Positions 35,456 to 47,079 of a DNA stretch of 64,000 nucleotides are shown here, one piece after another. Where the stretch lies: positions 62,224,966 through 62,288,965 of the forward strand of contig OX393576.1 in NCBI GenBank assembly GCA_947652605.1, written 5' to 3'. The notes beneath the pieces were generated by a model. That model had not been told where the DNA came from. It was given only the letters and a program-made list of their open reading frames with translations, and ran no database searches. A program made the position numbers and the translations under genes. This stretch comes from Elmis aenea (taxonomy: Eukaryota > Arthropoda > Insecta > Coleoptera > Elmidae). Every line of letters starts with the position of its first letter. Position 1 is the first letter of the stretch.

Positions 35456-36239
35456 CACTCGGCATATGTACAAGATTTATATATATTTATCTAATCTAAC
35501 CAAAGGTGCTTTTTTTCGTAAATGATATTAAAAAGTAGTGATTTTTAAAAAACGTAAAGGCGAACCTATCCAAAACGCAATAAGTTTATTGTGCTTGTTT
35601 GCCCATTCGTGAAGAACTGTATCGCTTTTTTGGCTGTGACACAAAAACGGCAATAAATATATTTCCTACAAGACATTTTCAAATTGTAAAGGGAGAAGTT
35701 TGGCGACACAAAAACGAGTTAGAAAATCGCACGAAAGTTTAAATAGTAAAAAGTTAATTTTACAAAATCTTTTTAAATTAGTTTAAGCTCGGCGCGACTG
35801 TGCACAATCTTTTGTTAATCGATGTTGATGTCAGTTCCAGTTGTAAATCCACAAATAACGTAAATAATTCATGAGGTATTTGAACTAGTAAAAATGTAAA
35901 TTGTAAAATTCGATTCTGCACATGCAGTTTTGTCGATAAGTCATACAGAGCATGAAGAATTTTGACCTTACTCGGTTTTTTAATACTGGATACATCTATC
36001 GAAGCTGTTAATCAAGTATACTTATCGATTTGTTGCACAACATTGTACATATATTGTCTAACATTTGTATCGAGTTTCTTACGACAGAAGCAATGTTTTG
36101 CTGGAACGCCCTTCTCTCGTACACTGGATTTTCCCTTCATTGCTTACCTACTCCTTACTACACAGTCCTATAATTTATATTTGTTCTACAAGTCAAAGGC
36201 ATTCATAATATTAAATATTTGGGAAGTTTTTTTTAAATG
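35456..36239. other. Intronic DNA without recognised feature
   Basis: A 92-codon plus frame at 35962-36240 lies here with no recognised domain. The Jockey RT similarity stops at its right edge. Confidence 0.4.
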
Positions 36240-37600
36240 AAATGTGTATGGAATTTGTTTATTATTTAAGTTGATTGGTATATGTTCAATTTTCTTGTTG
36301 GTAAAATTGACATGCACTGACTTAGTTTCATTTAACTTTATACGCTATGTTTTTGTCCAGTTGTTGATCTGATTAGCAGCTGCTTGTAATTTCTCGGATG
36401 ATTCTATATTGTTTCTTCCTACTGCTAAAATAGCCGTGTCGTCAGCAAACGTCGCTATAGTATTGGTTTCTAACTTTGGAATATCACAAGTATACAATAG
36501 GTATAGGACCGGACCTAGTACGCTTTGTTGTGGAATTCCTGCTTTAATTTCTTTAAGTTCTGAATAAGATTCTTCCTGCTTTATTCTGAAGTGTCTGTCT
36601 GAAATGTAGGACGAATTTGGGAGTATTGTTTTGGGAGGAGCGATCTTAGTTTATAATTTAAACCATTATACCACACTTTGTCGAAAGCCTGCGCTACAGA
36701 ACAAGCTTTGTTCTATTCTAGGTTTTTTTTTTTTAATGACATTGGTCAATAGTTTGTTTCTAAGTCCAAATTGATGAGAGGGAATTAGTTCTTTTTTTTT
36801 CTATTATCGGTTTCTATCTTTTGAGCAACAGCTTTTCGAATAGTTTCGATATAAAAGGCTATAATGAGTTTGGCCGGTAAGGTGAGACTTCATGGGGAGG
36901 TTTCTCTAATTTAGGGATTATTATCACCTCTACAACATTCCACATCCTAGGTACATACTTGAGCCTAAAGGCAGCATTTGTTAAAGCGCTAAATTTTACT
37001 ATGGCTTTCCTTGGGAGATATCTTAGCACTTCACCAGTAATTAAATCAAACCCAGGGGCTTTTTTCGGGTTAACATATTCTTTAATTTCGGCAATTACTT
37101 CATTAGGTGTTGTAAGTTTGATTTCATTGTTTTCTTGTGGGATTTCTTCCCAATCAGGGCTTCCTCGTTTTCTCCACGTGGTTGCAATGTTTTTTTCGAA
37201 ATGATCTGCGAATGTTTTGGCTTTTCGTTCACTATTTGGGGTCCATTTTCCATCCCGCTGTCTTATTCGCGGGATCTTCACGATTTTTCTTTTTAGTTGT
37301 TTGGTTGCTTTCAATAGAGAATAGGCAGTGATACTGTCATCTATTAATTCTTTAATGTAAGCATTTATGATATCATTTTTAATTTACTTAATTTCCCGTT
37401 TAAGCTGTTGACTGCAGTTATTTAATTTTGTTTTAACTGGAGGGGATCTAGATTACTGCCATTTTTTTACTTTTTCTCTCTTTTCAGAGATCAACTCTCT
37501 AATTTGTTTAGGGTAATTATTACCCGAGATTCTGCGCTTAATCGCAGAAGTGATTTTCCGCGCAGCCTACTGTTTGTTGATATTGAACATCTCACATTTG
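36240..37600 (-). pseudogene. Jockey-clade LINE, RT region
   Basis: Minus-strand blocks in Jockey order. Near 37520-37480 is YPKQIRELISEKRK. An open frame at 37314-36859 carries KATKQLKR, then NPKKAPGFDLITGEVLRYLP, AFRLKYVPRMWN and PYRPNSL. Below it come SHQFGLRNK, a worn VAQAFDKVW, GIPQQSVLGPVLY near 36530, and FADDTAILAVGR near 36440 with both catalytic aspartates kept. The sequence NETKSVHVNFTNK follows. Similarity ends at about 36240 before the FLG block. The endonuclease is absent. Several stops and shifts make it inactive. Confidence 0.85.
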
Positions 37601-37609
37601 TATTTAAAA

Positions 37610-38520
37610 AAAAAAAACTTTTCTGTAACTAGGTACTCTAATAGCGCAAATATTAATTATTTTGTACCTACATACCAAGGTGTCGCTCCACCAATTGAAA
37701 TTGAAATAACTCAAAAGATATTAATTATAGACATGGAACTTGCTTAATGCTTTTGTAAAGGTACTTAAATTATCTACAAGAAAACGTAAAAATGGACAGG
37801 TTGTTGTATTTAAAATTACAAAGTTGCATAGGTATCGTTCCGCGAAATTTAAACACTTGATATATTAAAAAGTTATTTTGCGTTATGAAACTTGTGGTGC
37901 CAAACAACTTTTATGTTAGAAACTTTTCTCTAACCACTCTAATAACGCAGATATTAATTTATTTGTATTTACCTTCCGAACAACCCGACACCTTCACCAG
38001 TTTTTAAGAAGTTATTAAAATTGTGATAACTTAAAAACTGTTAATTTTAAACTTAGGACATGCTCAATGTTTTCAAAGGGTACTTAAACTATCTACGAGA
38101 AAACGTTTAAATATACAGGATGTTTTTAAAATAACAAAGTTGCATATTATTTTGCAGAAACTTAACACTCGGCATATGAAAATATTTTTATATTATGTAG
38201 TCTAGAAGTTAAACAATTTTTATATCAATAAAGTTGGCGTTATCTACTCTCATAACAGAAATAATAATTAATTTGTTTTTGTATTTGTTAAAGAATCAAT
38301 ATAATTGCAATAACTTGAAAAATATTAATTTTAGACGTAGGACATCCTTCATTTTCTTTAAATAAAATTAAATGTGAAATGTGAAAATATACAAGGTGTT
38401 GTATTTAAAACAATAAGAAAGTTGCATATTGTTAGCGGGAAACCAAAATATTAAGTATATTTGGAAACTATTTAAAATGCTACTTTGGATTTCAAACAAC
38501 GTTTGTATTAAAAATGTTGG
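37610..38520 (+). repeat. Diverged tandem repeat of about 305 bp, three units
   Basis: Three consecutive stretches (starting near 37615, 37920 and 38230) share landmarks in the same order. These are an ACTCTAATAACGCAGATATTAATT-like block, AACTTAAAAACTGTTAATTTTA, a TACAGG-x-TGTT block and AACAAAGTTGCATA. Units differ by many substitutions and small gaps, so the array is old. The TACAGG-TGTT segment resembles the CAGGGTGTT termini of nearby transposons, so the unit may itself derive from one. Confidence 0.7.
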
Positions 38521-39173
38521 GTACCGTTGTATGGTGGAATCTCGCAACTAATTAAAACACTTTAACTAATATAACGTCAAAATATTTTCGCATCTTGGAA
38601 TTTATATACCTAAGTAAATCATTTAATATTTACCAGGCTGAACGGCAAAATGTCAATATCAATTCGCAAAAGAAACAGTTCAAAACATCCTTAGGGAAAT
38701 ACATCAACTTGAAAGAAATATAAAAACTGAAAGCCACAGGAAAATAAGATGTTTGCGTATATATTTTCTATTTGATATCTGTTTTGTCAACCGCATAAAT
38801 TAATTAGGACGAATTAAACGTATAAACGTAAGAAAATGCGGACGACGGTACAAGATAATTTAGGAAATGGTGCCTAGCAAAGTGTCTTGTTCAGTGATAC
38901 TCTCGTTTACACAGAACATATATTTAGCGCAATTGCCGGAAGCTTCGTAGCTTTGCAAAACGGAAACACTTTAAAGCACAGGTTATGTACAACCAGAATT
39001 GCCGTTGCCTGCGATATTTCTTAAAATGTAAGTATATTCTTGAAAATTTCATGTTGATAAAGGATGACGAATATAAAAATAACATACAAAACATACATTA
39101 GCTTGGTGTTTCGTGTATAAACATTTATTTTATTTTTTTGTAACAGTTTATCATAAAGCGAGAATAAATGTAA
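38521..39173. other. Intronic DNA without recognised feature
   Basis: No recognised coding or element signature. Confidence 0.45.
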
Positions 39174-39175
39174 TA

Positions 39176-40485
39176 CAGGGTTAGCCAATAGTTATGACGG
39201 GGTTTTAGTAGGCGATAAAACGAACAAACAAAAACCAATCACATGTTCAAAAACTAAATTTAATAGCTTAAATTATGCAATTTTACTACATACACCTAGT
39301 GTTTAAAAATAACTTCGTTCAAATGATTCCCATGAGAATTACTACATAGACGTTATCTCGTAACAAAATTCAACATCACACGCAGCAATACATCGCGATT
39401 GATGTCCCTTACTTCACGTTCAATTGCAAGTTTCAGTTCTTGATGTGTGCGTGGTTTATCCCTGTACACTCTAGACTTGAGATAGCCCCATAAATAAAAG
39501 TTAGGGGCACACAGGTCGGGTGATCTTGTAGGCCATTGAATGTCACCGAATCGTGAGATAACTCTTCCCGGAAAAAATTCTCGCACAGTGTCCATCGACT
39601 GAAGAGGCTGTATGCGCCGTAGCACCGTCCTGTTGAAACATTACATTGTTTAAACCGAGTCTTCTTACTTCAGGCATGAGGAAGTTTTGCAACATATCCA
39701 CGTAACCGTTACAGTCTGATTATCCAGTTCAAAAAAATAAGGACCAATATTTTCTTATGTGGTAAATCCTCACCAAACGGTAACTTTGGGACTGTGTAGA
39801 GGTTTTTCATGCAAACTCAAAGGATTTTGCAGAGCCCGGTTTCTAAAGTTTTGCTTACTTACGTATCAACCTAAATGAAAATGAGCCTCATCGGTCATCG
39901 TAAGTTTATTCATTGGCATTGAAAATTTCTAGAAAATGTTCACAAAATTGTACACGTGCTCTCTTATCCTGGACTTTTAGTTTCTGAACAATTTGAATCT
40001 TTTAAGGATGTAAGTGAAGATCGTGTTTCAAGATGCGCCGGAACGATGTATTCGAGATGTTCAAAGCTTGAGAATGTCTTTAAGCTGAACGGGTCGGACT
40101 CGGTTTGACAGCAATTCTTGCACGTTCAATGTTCTCAGGAGAACGAACTGAACGAGTAGTACCCGAAAATTTTGAAACAACACTTCCACGAGCACGAAAG
40201 TCACGTATTCATCTTAAAAGAGTTTTATCTGTGGGTATTCTTCCGTGTCTTGGAACTTGGAATTCACGCCGAAACATTCTTTGCGTTTCTACAATGCTAC
40301 GAATTTTAAAAAACGTCTGTACTGCGAAAATTCATTGGTTTAAAGGAAAATGCGCCATAGCTTCATAAATTGCAAAGACTCTCAAAGATCTTGAAAGATC
40401 TTTTGACGTTTATGAAGTTTCAGTGTTGCCTATGTTTTTCTTCTATAGCCTACTTGAATCGCGTCATACCTATTGGCTAACCCTG
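39176..40485 (-). mobile_element. Decayed Tc1/mariner-type transposon with intact TIRs
   Basis: 1,310 bp with TA on both sides (39174-39175, 40486-40487). The ends are CAGGGTTAGCCAATAGTTATG and, complemented, CAGGGTTAGCCAATAGGTATG. The minus strand holds a broken transposase. Its best frame (39625-39353) reads ISRFGDIQWPTRSPDLCAPNFYLWGYLKS, the block before the last catalytic acidic residue, then a PRTHQELKLAIEREV tail. Just upstream NVSTGRCYGAYS is a frameshifted QQDGATAHT block with the second Asp. The PNFYLWG segment has Asn where the catalytic Asp is expected. Several stops further upstream complete the decay. Confidence 0.85.
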
Positions 40486-40568
40486 TATATTTTAACGGTA
40501 TCCATTGCTTTTGCTTTGGTTTTATTTAACATAAAAATAAAATAAAAATTCATATTGCTTAAGTCTAA

Positions 40569-40708
40569 TGGTGCCTGTCCACGTGAGAGTAAACTACTCT
40601 CGATAGCAGCGTCGCCAAGGATACAGCCAATCGCGAGTTACTCTCAGGGGCTGTATCCTTGGCGACGCTGCTATCAAGAGTAGTTTACTCTCACGTGGAC
40701 AGGCACCA
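40569..40708. mobile_element. Hairpin MITE with TAA duplication, PIF/Harbinger-like
   Basis: 140 bp. The arms of about 60 bp are nearly perfect complements; the left begins TGGTGCCTGTCCACGTGAGA and both carry GGATACAGCC and GCGACGCTGCTATC. The loop contains CGCGAGTTACTCTC. TAA flanks both sides (40566-40568, 40709-40711). The high arm identity suggests recent insertion. It shares layout, but not sequence, with 4234-4388. Confidence 0.85.
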
Positions 40709-40711
40709 TAA

Positions 40712-42087
40712 TGCTCCTTGCAATAATCAACTTTCCAACTTTCAACAATAATGCAGTTCATCGAACATGTTCTAATTGTTGCATTTAAACTGCACAGACA
40801 ACTTGTGGTCTAAGAAGTTTTTAACTTAATTACCTAGCAACTTGATAATATTCTGTAATAGGTTTAATTATCTGGAAGTATGAAGGGGTGATACGTTCGC
40901 GGATTGGATACTTCGTGGCCTGATAAAGAGAATAAAGTACTAGACAGCCATTATTTTATAAGAGGTTAGGTAAACTTTTCATCTAGTGACTTTTTTAGAA
41001 CCAACTTAAGTAGAGGGTATTCTGTGTTAGGCCACGAAGTTTTTGTTCTACCCTCATATATGCACTGCCATTAGTATATGTCACCGAAAACTGTTGTCAT
41101 GACTTTATTTTAACCCTTTTACACTTTCGTTATACAATTTCACAGGATGATCTATGAAGGTTTCGCTATATTTTAACAATCAGTTTTCAGTGACACATTT
41201 AGAAAATGTTTGGAGAGTGTGCTTTTGATATAGAATTACAAGATGTCAAATTATAAGTGATTTTAAAAATTACGTTTAAATCAAGCACAAACGAGATAAT
41301 TTTGTGGCTGAATTAAAAAACGATATTTAAGAATTCTTTTAAACTCTAATTTATTACAAAATTAGTTGGCTCTTTCAAAGAACGCATAGAAACGTTTTAA
41401 ACACTCATGTCCCACTCGAAAAACATCAAACCACTCTGAGTTTGCATTCTCATTTAGAGAAGACTTTACTGTCGTTTTTTTTTTTTACTGAGATGTAATA
41501 AAAATCAGCCCAATTTTATATCCGTACAAGCTGCATACTGCTTTTTGGCGTGTAGTTTTTATAGAAAATAGTTCTTAGTCAACTAGCACGAAAGTAATTT
41601 ATCATAAAATCGAAACTACGCGTCTAGTAACTTGCACAGTTAATCAATATAAAAGAGTTGCTGATTTAATTTATTTTAATACTTACTCATGTTTTGGATG
41701 ATTATGACGTTTTAAATTAGTTCCTTCGTCATCCAATAAATGAATAAAAAGTGATGAATAACAAGAATATTGGTATTCTATTAAAGTAAAAACAGATTAA
41801 AAAATTAATTGGATTGCTTTCAAAACTGATAATTTATGAAAATGTTTATTATACCCAGGGTGTTTCAATCTACATAGAATTTCCTCATGGCACTGTTTGT
41901 GCTATGGTAGTATGTTGTACTAAATAATGCCTAATAAAATGACCCTTGTCTTTTTTTGCATCCATCAAACATTAAAATAACAAAATGCAAAATGAAATAC
42001 TTTCTTAAAGATGTTAATACATTAAACTAAAACATTTACCTACTTTTTAAGATATATGAACAGGGTGGCCTATTTTCGATGCCTATA
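40712..42087. other. Intronic DNA with one solo element end
   Basis: Mostly unrecognised. An inverted CTTCGTGGCCT pair sits at 40913 and 41029. At about 41858 the sequence CAGGGTGTTTCAATC looks like another solo CAGGG terminus, with a possible second end AACAGGGTGGCC at 42059. Confidence 0.4.
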
Positions 42088-42620
42088 CAGGGTATCTCGG
42101 TTATTATCAGAGATAGAAAAAAACTAGGTACGTAGTCTCGAGGGTTTTTTTTCGAGAAGAATTCATTGCCTTAAACAGATTTTTGATATCTTTTTTGATT
42201 TTCGAAATATAGACAAAAACTGATTTTTGGCACTTTTCAAATATGTTAAATATCTCGCTTAAACAAAACGATAGAGAAAAGCTTTAATAACATTTTTGGC
42301 ATGGTTTTTTGTCCTCAATAAGGCAGTGATGTTCAATTTTTTTTTAATGATACGAATAGCAACCATAAGCAAATTATATATTTTTGAAAAGCGCAAAAAA
42401 TAAGCTTCCGATTCATGTCAGCCAACTATGGTTGCCATTTAAAATAAGAAAGTTAGGTGTAATATATCAATATTTGTATGACTAAAAAAAAATTGAACAT
42501 CGCTATCTTATTAAGGACAAAAAGCTATGCCAAAAATTCTTTAAAGTTTTTTTTCTATCTTTTTAGTTAAGCGAGATATTTAACATTTTTTGATATCTTT
42601 TTTAATACCTGAAATAAAGT
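42088..42620. mobile_element. Foldback element with CAGGGTATCTCGG left end
   Basis: It starts after TA. Two inverted arms are clear: AATATCTCGCTTAA, TTTTTGGCATGG and TGATGTTCAATTTTTTTTTA on the left (about 42250-42350) recur complemented at about 42480-42590. The outer right terminus is not recognisable, so the right boundary is approximate. No coding. Confidence 0.6.
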
Positions 42621-45230
42621 AGCCAACATTTAATCCTTGCCGCGCATGCTCGCCAGCAAATTGTATGGAAAATAGTATCAAAAATAAAGCAGTTTCAAAT
42701 TTTTTCCGCACAATCTAGAAACAGGCCAATCTGCATGCAATTTGCTGTATGAAACTACACAATTTAGATTGTACAAGAAACTGGCCAATTTCTTGTACAA
42801 GAAATTGTATAATGTTATACAGCTTTAAGACTGTCCCATTTAATAATATATGTATATGGTTTGTTGATGGTTAATTCACAATTGGAAGTCTTGGGCTCAT
42901 TTTGTAGAACATACTGTATTAGTTGGTGTAGCAACTTTACTTCATCAAACTATAATTTCCAGGGAAAACATAATAGAATTTTTGTTTTTCTCATTATAAA
43001 TGTATTAAATTTAAAAATTTAATTCGTTAAATAGTATTTAAATTAACATTTAATGAGCTCTTAAAACTAAAGGTTTCACTTTGTTATTACTTTCTTTTCT
43101 TTAAACGCCATTCTTATTAGTAAAATAAACAATATAAACCTGGTTTTATTTTTATTTAAAATAAATAATTTATGCCATTAAAAATATTTATAATATTTTA
43201 ATATTTGCTGAGCTTAAAGGCACAATGTTATGAACAACAAATGCTTTTGTAGATTAGTACAACCTGTATAAATAAAATTATAAGCTAACTGACAAATGTT
43301 AATTTAGTCAATCGATTTACATATCACATAAAAGCTTTTTAAATGTATTTCATATGTGATACGATTAAGTTGAGCATTAAAACGTGTTTACAAATGCATT
43401 TGCCCCAAATTAGATTTATCGATTGAAAAAATATTTAAATTATTCATGATTTAATCAAAACGATACATGTAATGCACGTAAACTACAATCAGACCCGTTC
43501 AACGTTTACGTTATTATCGTGATGGTTTTTCGATATAATCTTTCCAGAATGTTCAAATTCATGTTTAGGCATTACATGTTTCAAGTACATGTATAGTGTA
43601 AGATAATTACATGAGATAATCTGCAGTTAATTAGGATTCGTGTTTAAAATCGTTAGCTGTTGCTTTTACTATAATTTAAGTTTGGGAAGCATGCGTTCAG
43701 GGTTCGTTCTAATTTTAAAACAGGACAATTTTGCAGTTTTAAAATTTGTTATGGTGTATAGGAAAATTTCGTAGAGCCTCACATTGGTACAACGGTTTTT
43801 AAAAGACATACATGGACGAGACTTTGCCTCGACACAAAGAATTGCTTAGGGCCAAATTGTTAGGCACATATTGAGACAAACGTAATTTAAAACGTTTAAA
43901 GAAAACTGTTTGTCAATGAAAATAGATACCAGGAATGTTATTAGGTTACTTATTTTTGATTTCCACAAACGTTTTTCTTTGTATGGCTTTCTATTGATAC
44001 CAAAACGAAAATTGTGGCATATTTTTATGCGGTTGCTAAGCAGAGATCGTTATATTACATCTTGAATAGCGACAAACTTGGGAGAAATATGTGATACACT
44101 TGAAAAATATCTTTGAATAAATGACAAACAAACCAATGAGACAAGTCGTGTCTTGAAAATATGTCGCTTTAAGTTTGCTTCCATTTTATTTCTGGAGTGA
44201 CTCTATTTTAAGTTGATATATTGCTAAAAACTAGTAAATTGTTTTATTAAATACAATTTTTTAATAATTTAGTACAAATGTGTCAGAGATGATAATTTTT
44301 TTAAAACCACAAAGAGTTGAAGATTACATTTAATTAAAAAACTGTTGAACTGCTGAAAAATGTCTGTAAATATGGCGTTGGAAACGACTTATTTTCAACT
44401 ATTGAATGACTTCGTGCGTGTTCAAACAATTTTTCGTGGTCACTGTTAAGTAAAAAATTCATAACTTCGAAGTCCATGTAAAGTACAACAGGGAACACTT
44501 CAAACGCTTACTTTAAATAAAACATTTTTTTTTTTTAATCGATTGAACAGATTTGGCTCTGGAGATTTTTATGGCAAGTTTTAATCGTTACTGGAAAAGG
44601 AAATCATTTATTTAAAATAGAAAATTGGCGATTTAAATTAGAACAAATTTTAAACCATATTAATTTAAAAATACTACTCCTACATTTTTATGTTTTTAAA
44701 CTCGAATAATGTAACGTTTTTTTTACCTCTTTTTAACTTCTTAAGAAGCACACAAGCTAAATATTTTTTTCCTCTTCACAAGATAAGACACACTTATATT
44801 AATTATATGAGACTATTCTAATTGTAAGAATTCTCACATAGCAGTAAATTATTGTGTCTTAGTGGGAGTTAGGCTTCACAATTTACACCGCAAAGCAATT
44901 TACATAGTGTTTCAGTATATATAATCAACTTAGTTTAGAGTACTTCACACGAATGTCGTAGTATCATTGAGTCTCCAAGGTAACAAAGTGTATGCTGTTC
45001 TTTTAAAATAATAGGTAATGTGAGAGTACTTTTTATTGTTCACTAGTGTAGGACGAAAAATTAATGATTTAAAAAGTTTAAAAGCTAAACTTTTAAATTT
45101 CAAATCGTTTTTGTTAAAAAGAGTTTATAACAAATCATTTATAAAATGGGGATCGATTAAAATGTTAGAAAATAGCGAATTGCAAACTGACTCTTACCAT
45201 ACAGCCTGCATGTTTAGTAAGTGGGCCCTT
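42621..45230. other. Intronic DNA; one perfect 22-bp palindrome
   Basis: Largely unrecognised AT-rich sequence. 42650-42835 repeats short blocks (CAATTTGCTGTATG, AAACTGGCCAATT), including an exact palindrome centred on TTGTACAA at 42786-42807. Confidence 0.45.
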
Positions 45231-45231
45231 A

Positions 45232-45480
45232 CGCACGGTAAGCAAAAAGCACAGTTTCTTTTTAAGAAATGATCTAAGTAGACTTACGTCAAACACTTCC
45301 TGTGCATATATTATAACTTATAACGCACATTTGTCTAGAAATATCAAAGTAAGCTACATCAAAATTGACAAGACAACGTTATTACATGTGTATATTAGCC
45401 AAAGGCCGTTAAAATCGTAGGTACTATGTGATCGTAGAAAAAGTAGGCTACATAACACGAGTTATAAATCAGTTACGTAT
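45232..45480. mobile_element. TIR element (GCACGGTAAGC family), diverged copy 2
   Basis: It begins ACGCACGGTAAGCAAAA and shares with 9800-10115 the interior blocks TTGTCTAGA, CAAAATTGACAAGACAACGT, TATTACATGTGTATATTA, CCGTTAAAATCGT and TATGTGATCGTAGAA. The opposite terminus is missing. An extra AGTAGACTTACGTCAAACACT segment near the start resembles the right end of copy 1 in inverse orientation, so it may be rearranged. Confidence 0.7.
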
Positions 45481-46340
45481 TACTCAAAAACGGTTAATTT
45501 TATGTACGAAAACCTTGTTTATGTAAATACAAGCTTGATTTAGCAACGAAATAATATAAATATACAGGGTGTTCTACAGTCCTTACACTTTTTCCAGAAA
45601 AATTCGAAATATTTTTAAACCAAAGCCAATGCCTAATACAAAAACAGTTGAATTAAATTGCCCGAAGGGGCACTTCAAACTTTGTATACACACACTTCCA
45701 CACACATGGTCATTATGTATTCTGAAAATGTTGGACACTCCAAGCAATTCATTTCCACCTTTAGTTTGTTTAAAAACGCTCTAAAGCATTTTTTACAGCT
45801 TCTCAAAGTTTACAAACACATTCCACATATTCCGTTGAAGTTTTTCGATTAAACCCAAGAGGGTATTTTAAATTGCTGCGGAAATAGCGTTTGTTTATAA
45901 GTCTATTTCGGAATGATTTTATAAAAATTTATTTGATGTTTTGAAGAACTGATCGACTAAATAAATTCAATTTAGTACATATATTTCCTGTTACATTTAC
46001 AAAATGTGCAATATTTTTGTGTATCGTAAGACGATTTTTCTATTATTTTCCGATATATAGCTAAAACTAAAATTTGGATGTCGTTAACACTTTCGCGAAC
46101 AGTGCGATTTTACTGTGGCTTCCAAAAATCGCACTCTATTTTTTGAAGTCATTTTATTCCTTTCATACTCAAAATACATGTGCAATATGTAAAAATGAAT
46201 ATCATCGTATTTTTCGATAAATATAAAAAGTATTGCATTTGAGAAAATTATAAATTCGGAATAATAAAAGCAGACAATAATTTTACACAAAAAACTTTAC
46301 CAATAAGCGCACCTCCTACCCCAACGCATTTAAACACACT
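45481..46340. other. Intronic DNA with one solo CAGGG end
   Basis: At about 45565 TATACAGGGTGTTCTACAG is a lone CAGGG terminus. Nothing else recognised. Confidence 0.4.
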
Positions 46341-46344
46341 GAGA

Positions 46345-46595
46345 CGCGTCTGCAAATGCAGTCGTGGCACTATGAGTAGAGTTTTTATTTCGAAAGTAAG
46401 GGTTATTGACAAATGCTGTTAAAAAATGTATGTGTACAGTGCCCCATGTTCACATGGAATATTCAGGGACAATCTACATTTATATAAACATGACTGCAAA
46501 CGCGTAATGCTTCTCCTGGACTGATTTACTCTGACTGCATATGCAGACGTGTCCCAGTTTATCACTCCAAAATGACTGCATATGCAGACGCTGTC
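46345..46595. repeat. Cluster of TGCATATGCA palindromes
   Basis: GTCTGCAAATGCAGTCG at about 46349, GACTGCATATGCAGACGTG at about 46530 and GACTGCATATGCAGACGC at about 46573. The last two are the same 17-bp near-palindrome; the first is a variant. They lie 270-520 bp downstream of the CUB exon on its own strand. TGCATATGCA and ATGCAAAT resemble POU-factor sites, but binding is only a guess. Confidence 0.6.
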
Positions 46596-46864
46596 CGCCA
46601 AGGTGTTAAACATGTTATCGTAACTTATTTGTATTTTAAAGTATCACACTCATGTAACCTTGTCGATCGCCAAATGGAAGCTTCATGTTTATATTTTTTA
46701 ATTAAAAACTCTTAAATTTGTATTTTTAAGTTTCATTGTTTTCAATTTTCATAAATAATCGTTGCTATTTTGCTCAAAAAAAGATTAAGTATCACACGTG
46801 AGATATTTATTTTAAAACATGTACACGTATATAAACCTGAAGGAAGAAATAAAATCGTACTTAC

Positions 46865-47079
46865 TTCTGTCAATAAATCTAAACGTCCCCTGAAAACCAG
46901 TAGCATTTGATGTCTGAGTTCCGGAATGAAACTCCAGTACAAGGCCGGGCCCAGACGAATATAACACAGGTGGTATATCAACCAGACTACCGCAGAGCAG
47001 TGCTGCCCAGGGAGTATATTCGTTTACTTCACCACCGTCTAGATGTAGGAACAACTTCAAGTAATCTCCTTGAATACAG
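46865..47079 (-). CDS. Internal exon of a multi-CUB-domain protein (second half of a CUB domain)
   Basis: A 215-bp exon read on the minus strand from 47079. The acceptor is a run of T ending CCAG and the donor is GAA|GTAAGT, both strong. One base completes a split codon, 71 codons follow, and one base remains. Residue 1 is the third CUB cysteine in CIQGDYLKLF, whose Asp fits the calcium-coordinating position. The fourth cysteine is at 29 in ALLCG, followed by a SGPGLVLEFHSG strand pair (42-53), an N-glycosylation sequon NAT (58-60), and the closing GFQGTFRF (61-68). This is the second half of a CUB domain, an extracellular beta-sandwich. Its closing base plus the first two of 8209-8365 make an Arg codon, so the exons splice in frame. 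The gene should continue upstream beyond this window. SOL-1-like identity is tentative; other multi-CUB proteins such as neuropilin/tolloid-like ones are possible. Confidence 0.88.

Noticed and set aside
35962..36240. Continuation of the Jockey RT below 36240
   Set aside because: No FLG or later Jockey block could be read in any minus frame, so the element is taken to end at about 36240.
46742..46981. Minus-strand 79-codon frame overlapping the CUB exon
   Set aside because: It is in another frame from the CUB peptide, runs past the strong GTAAGT donor, and shows no domain.
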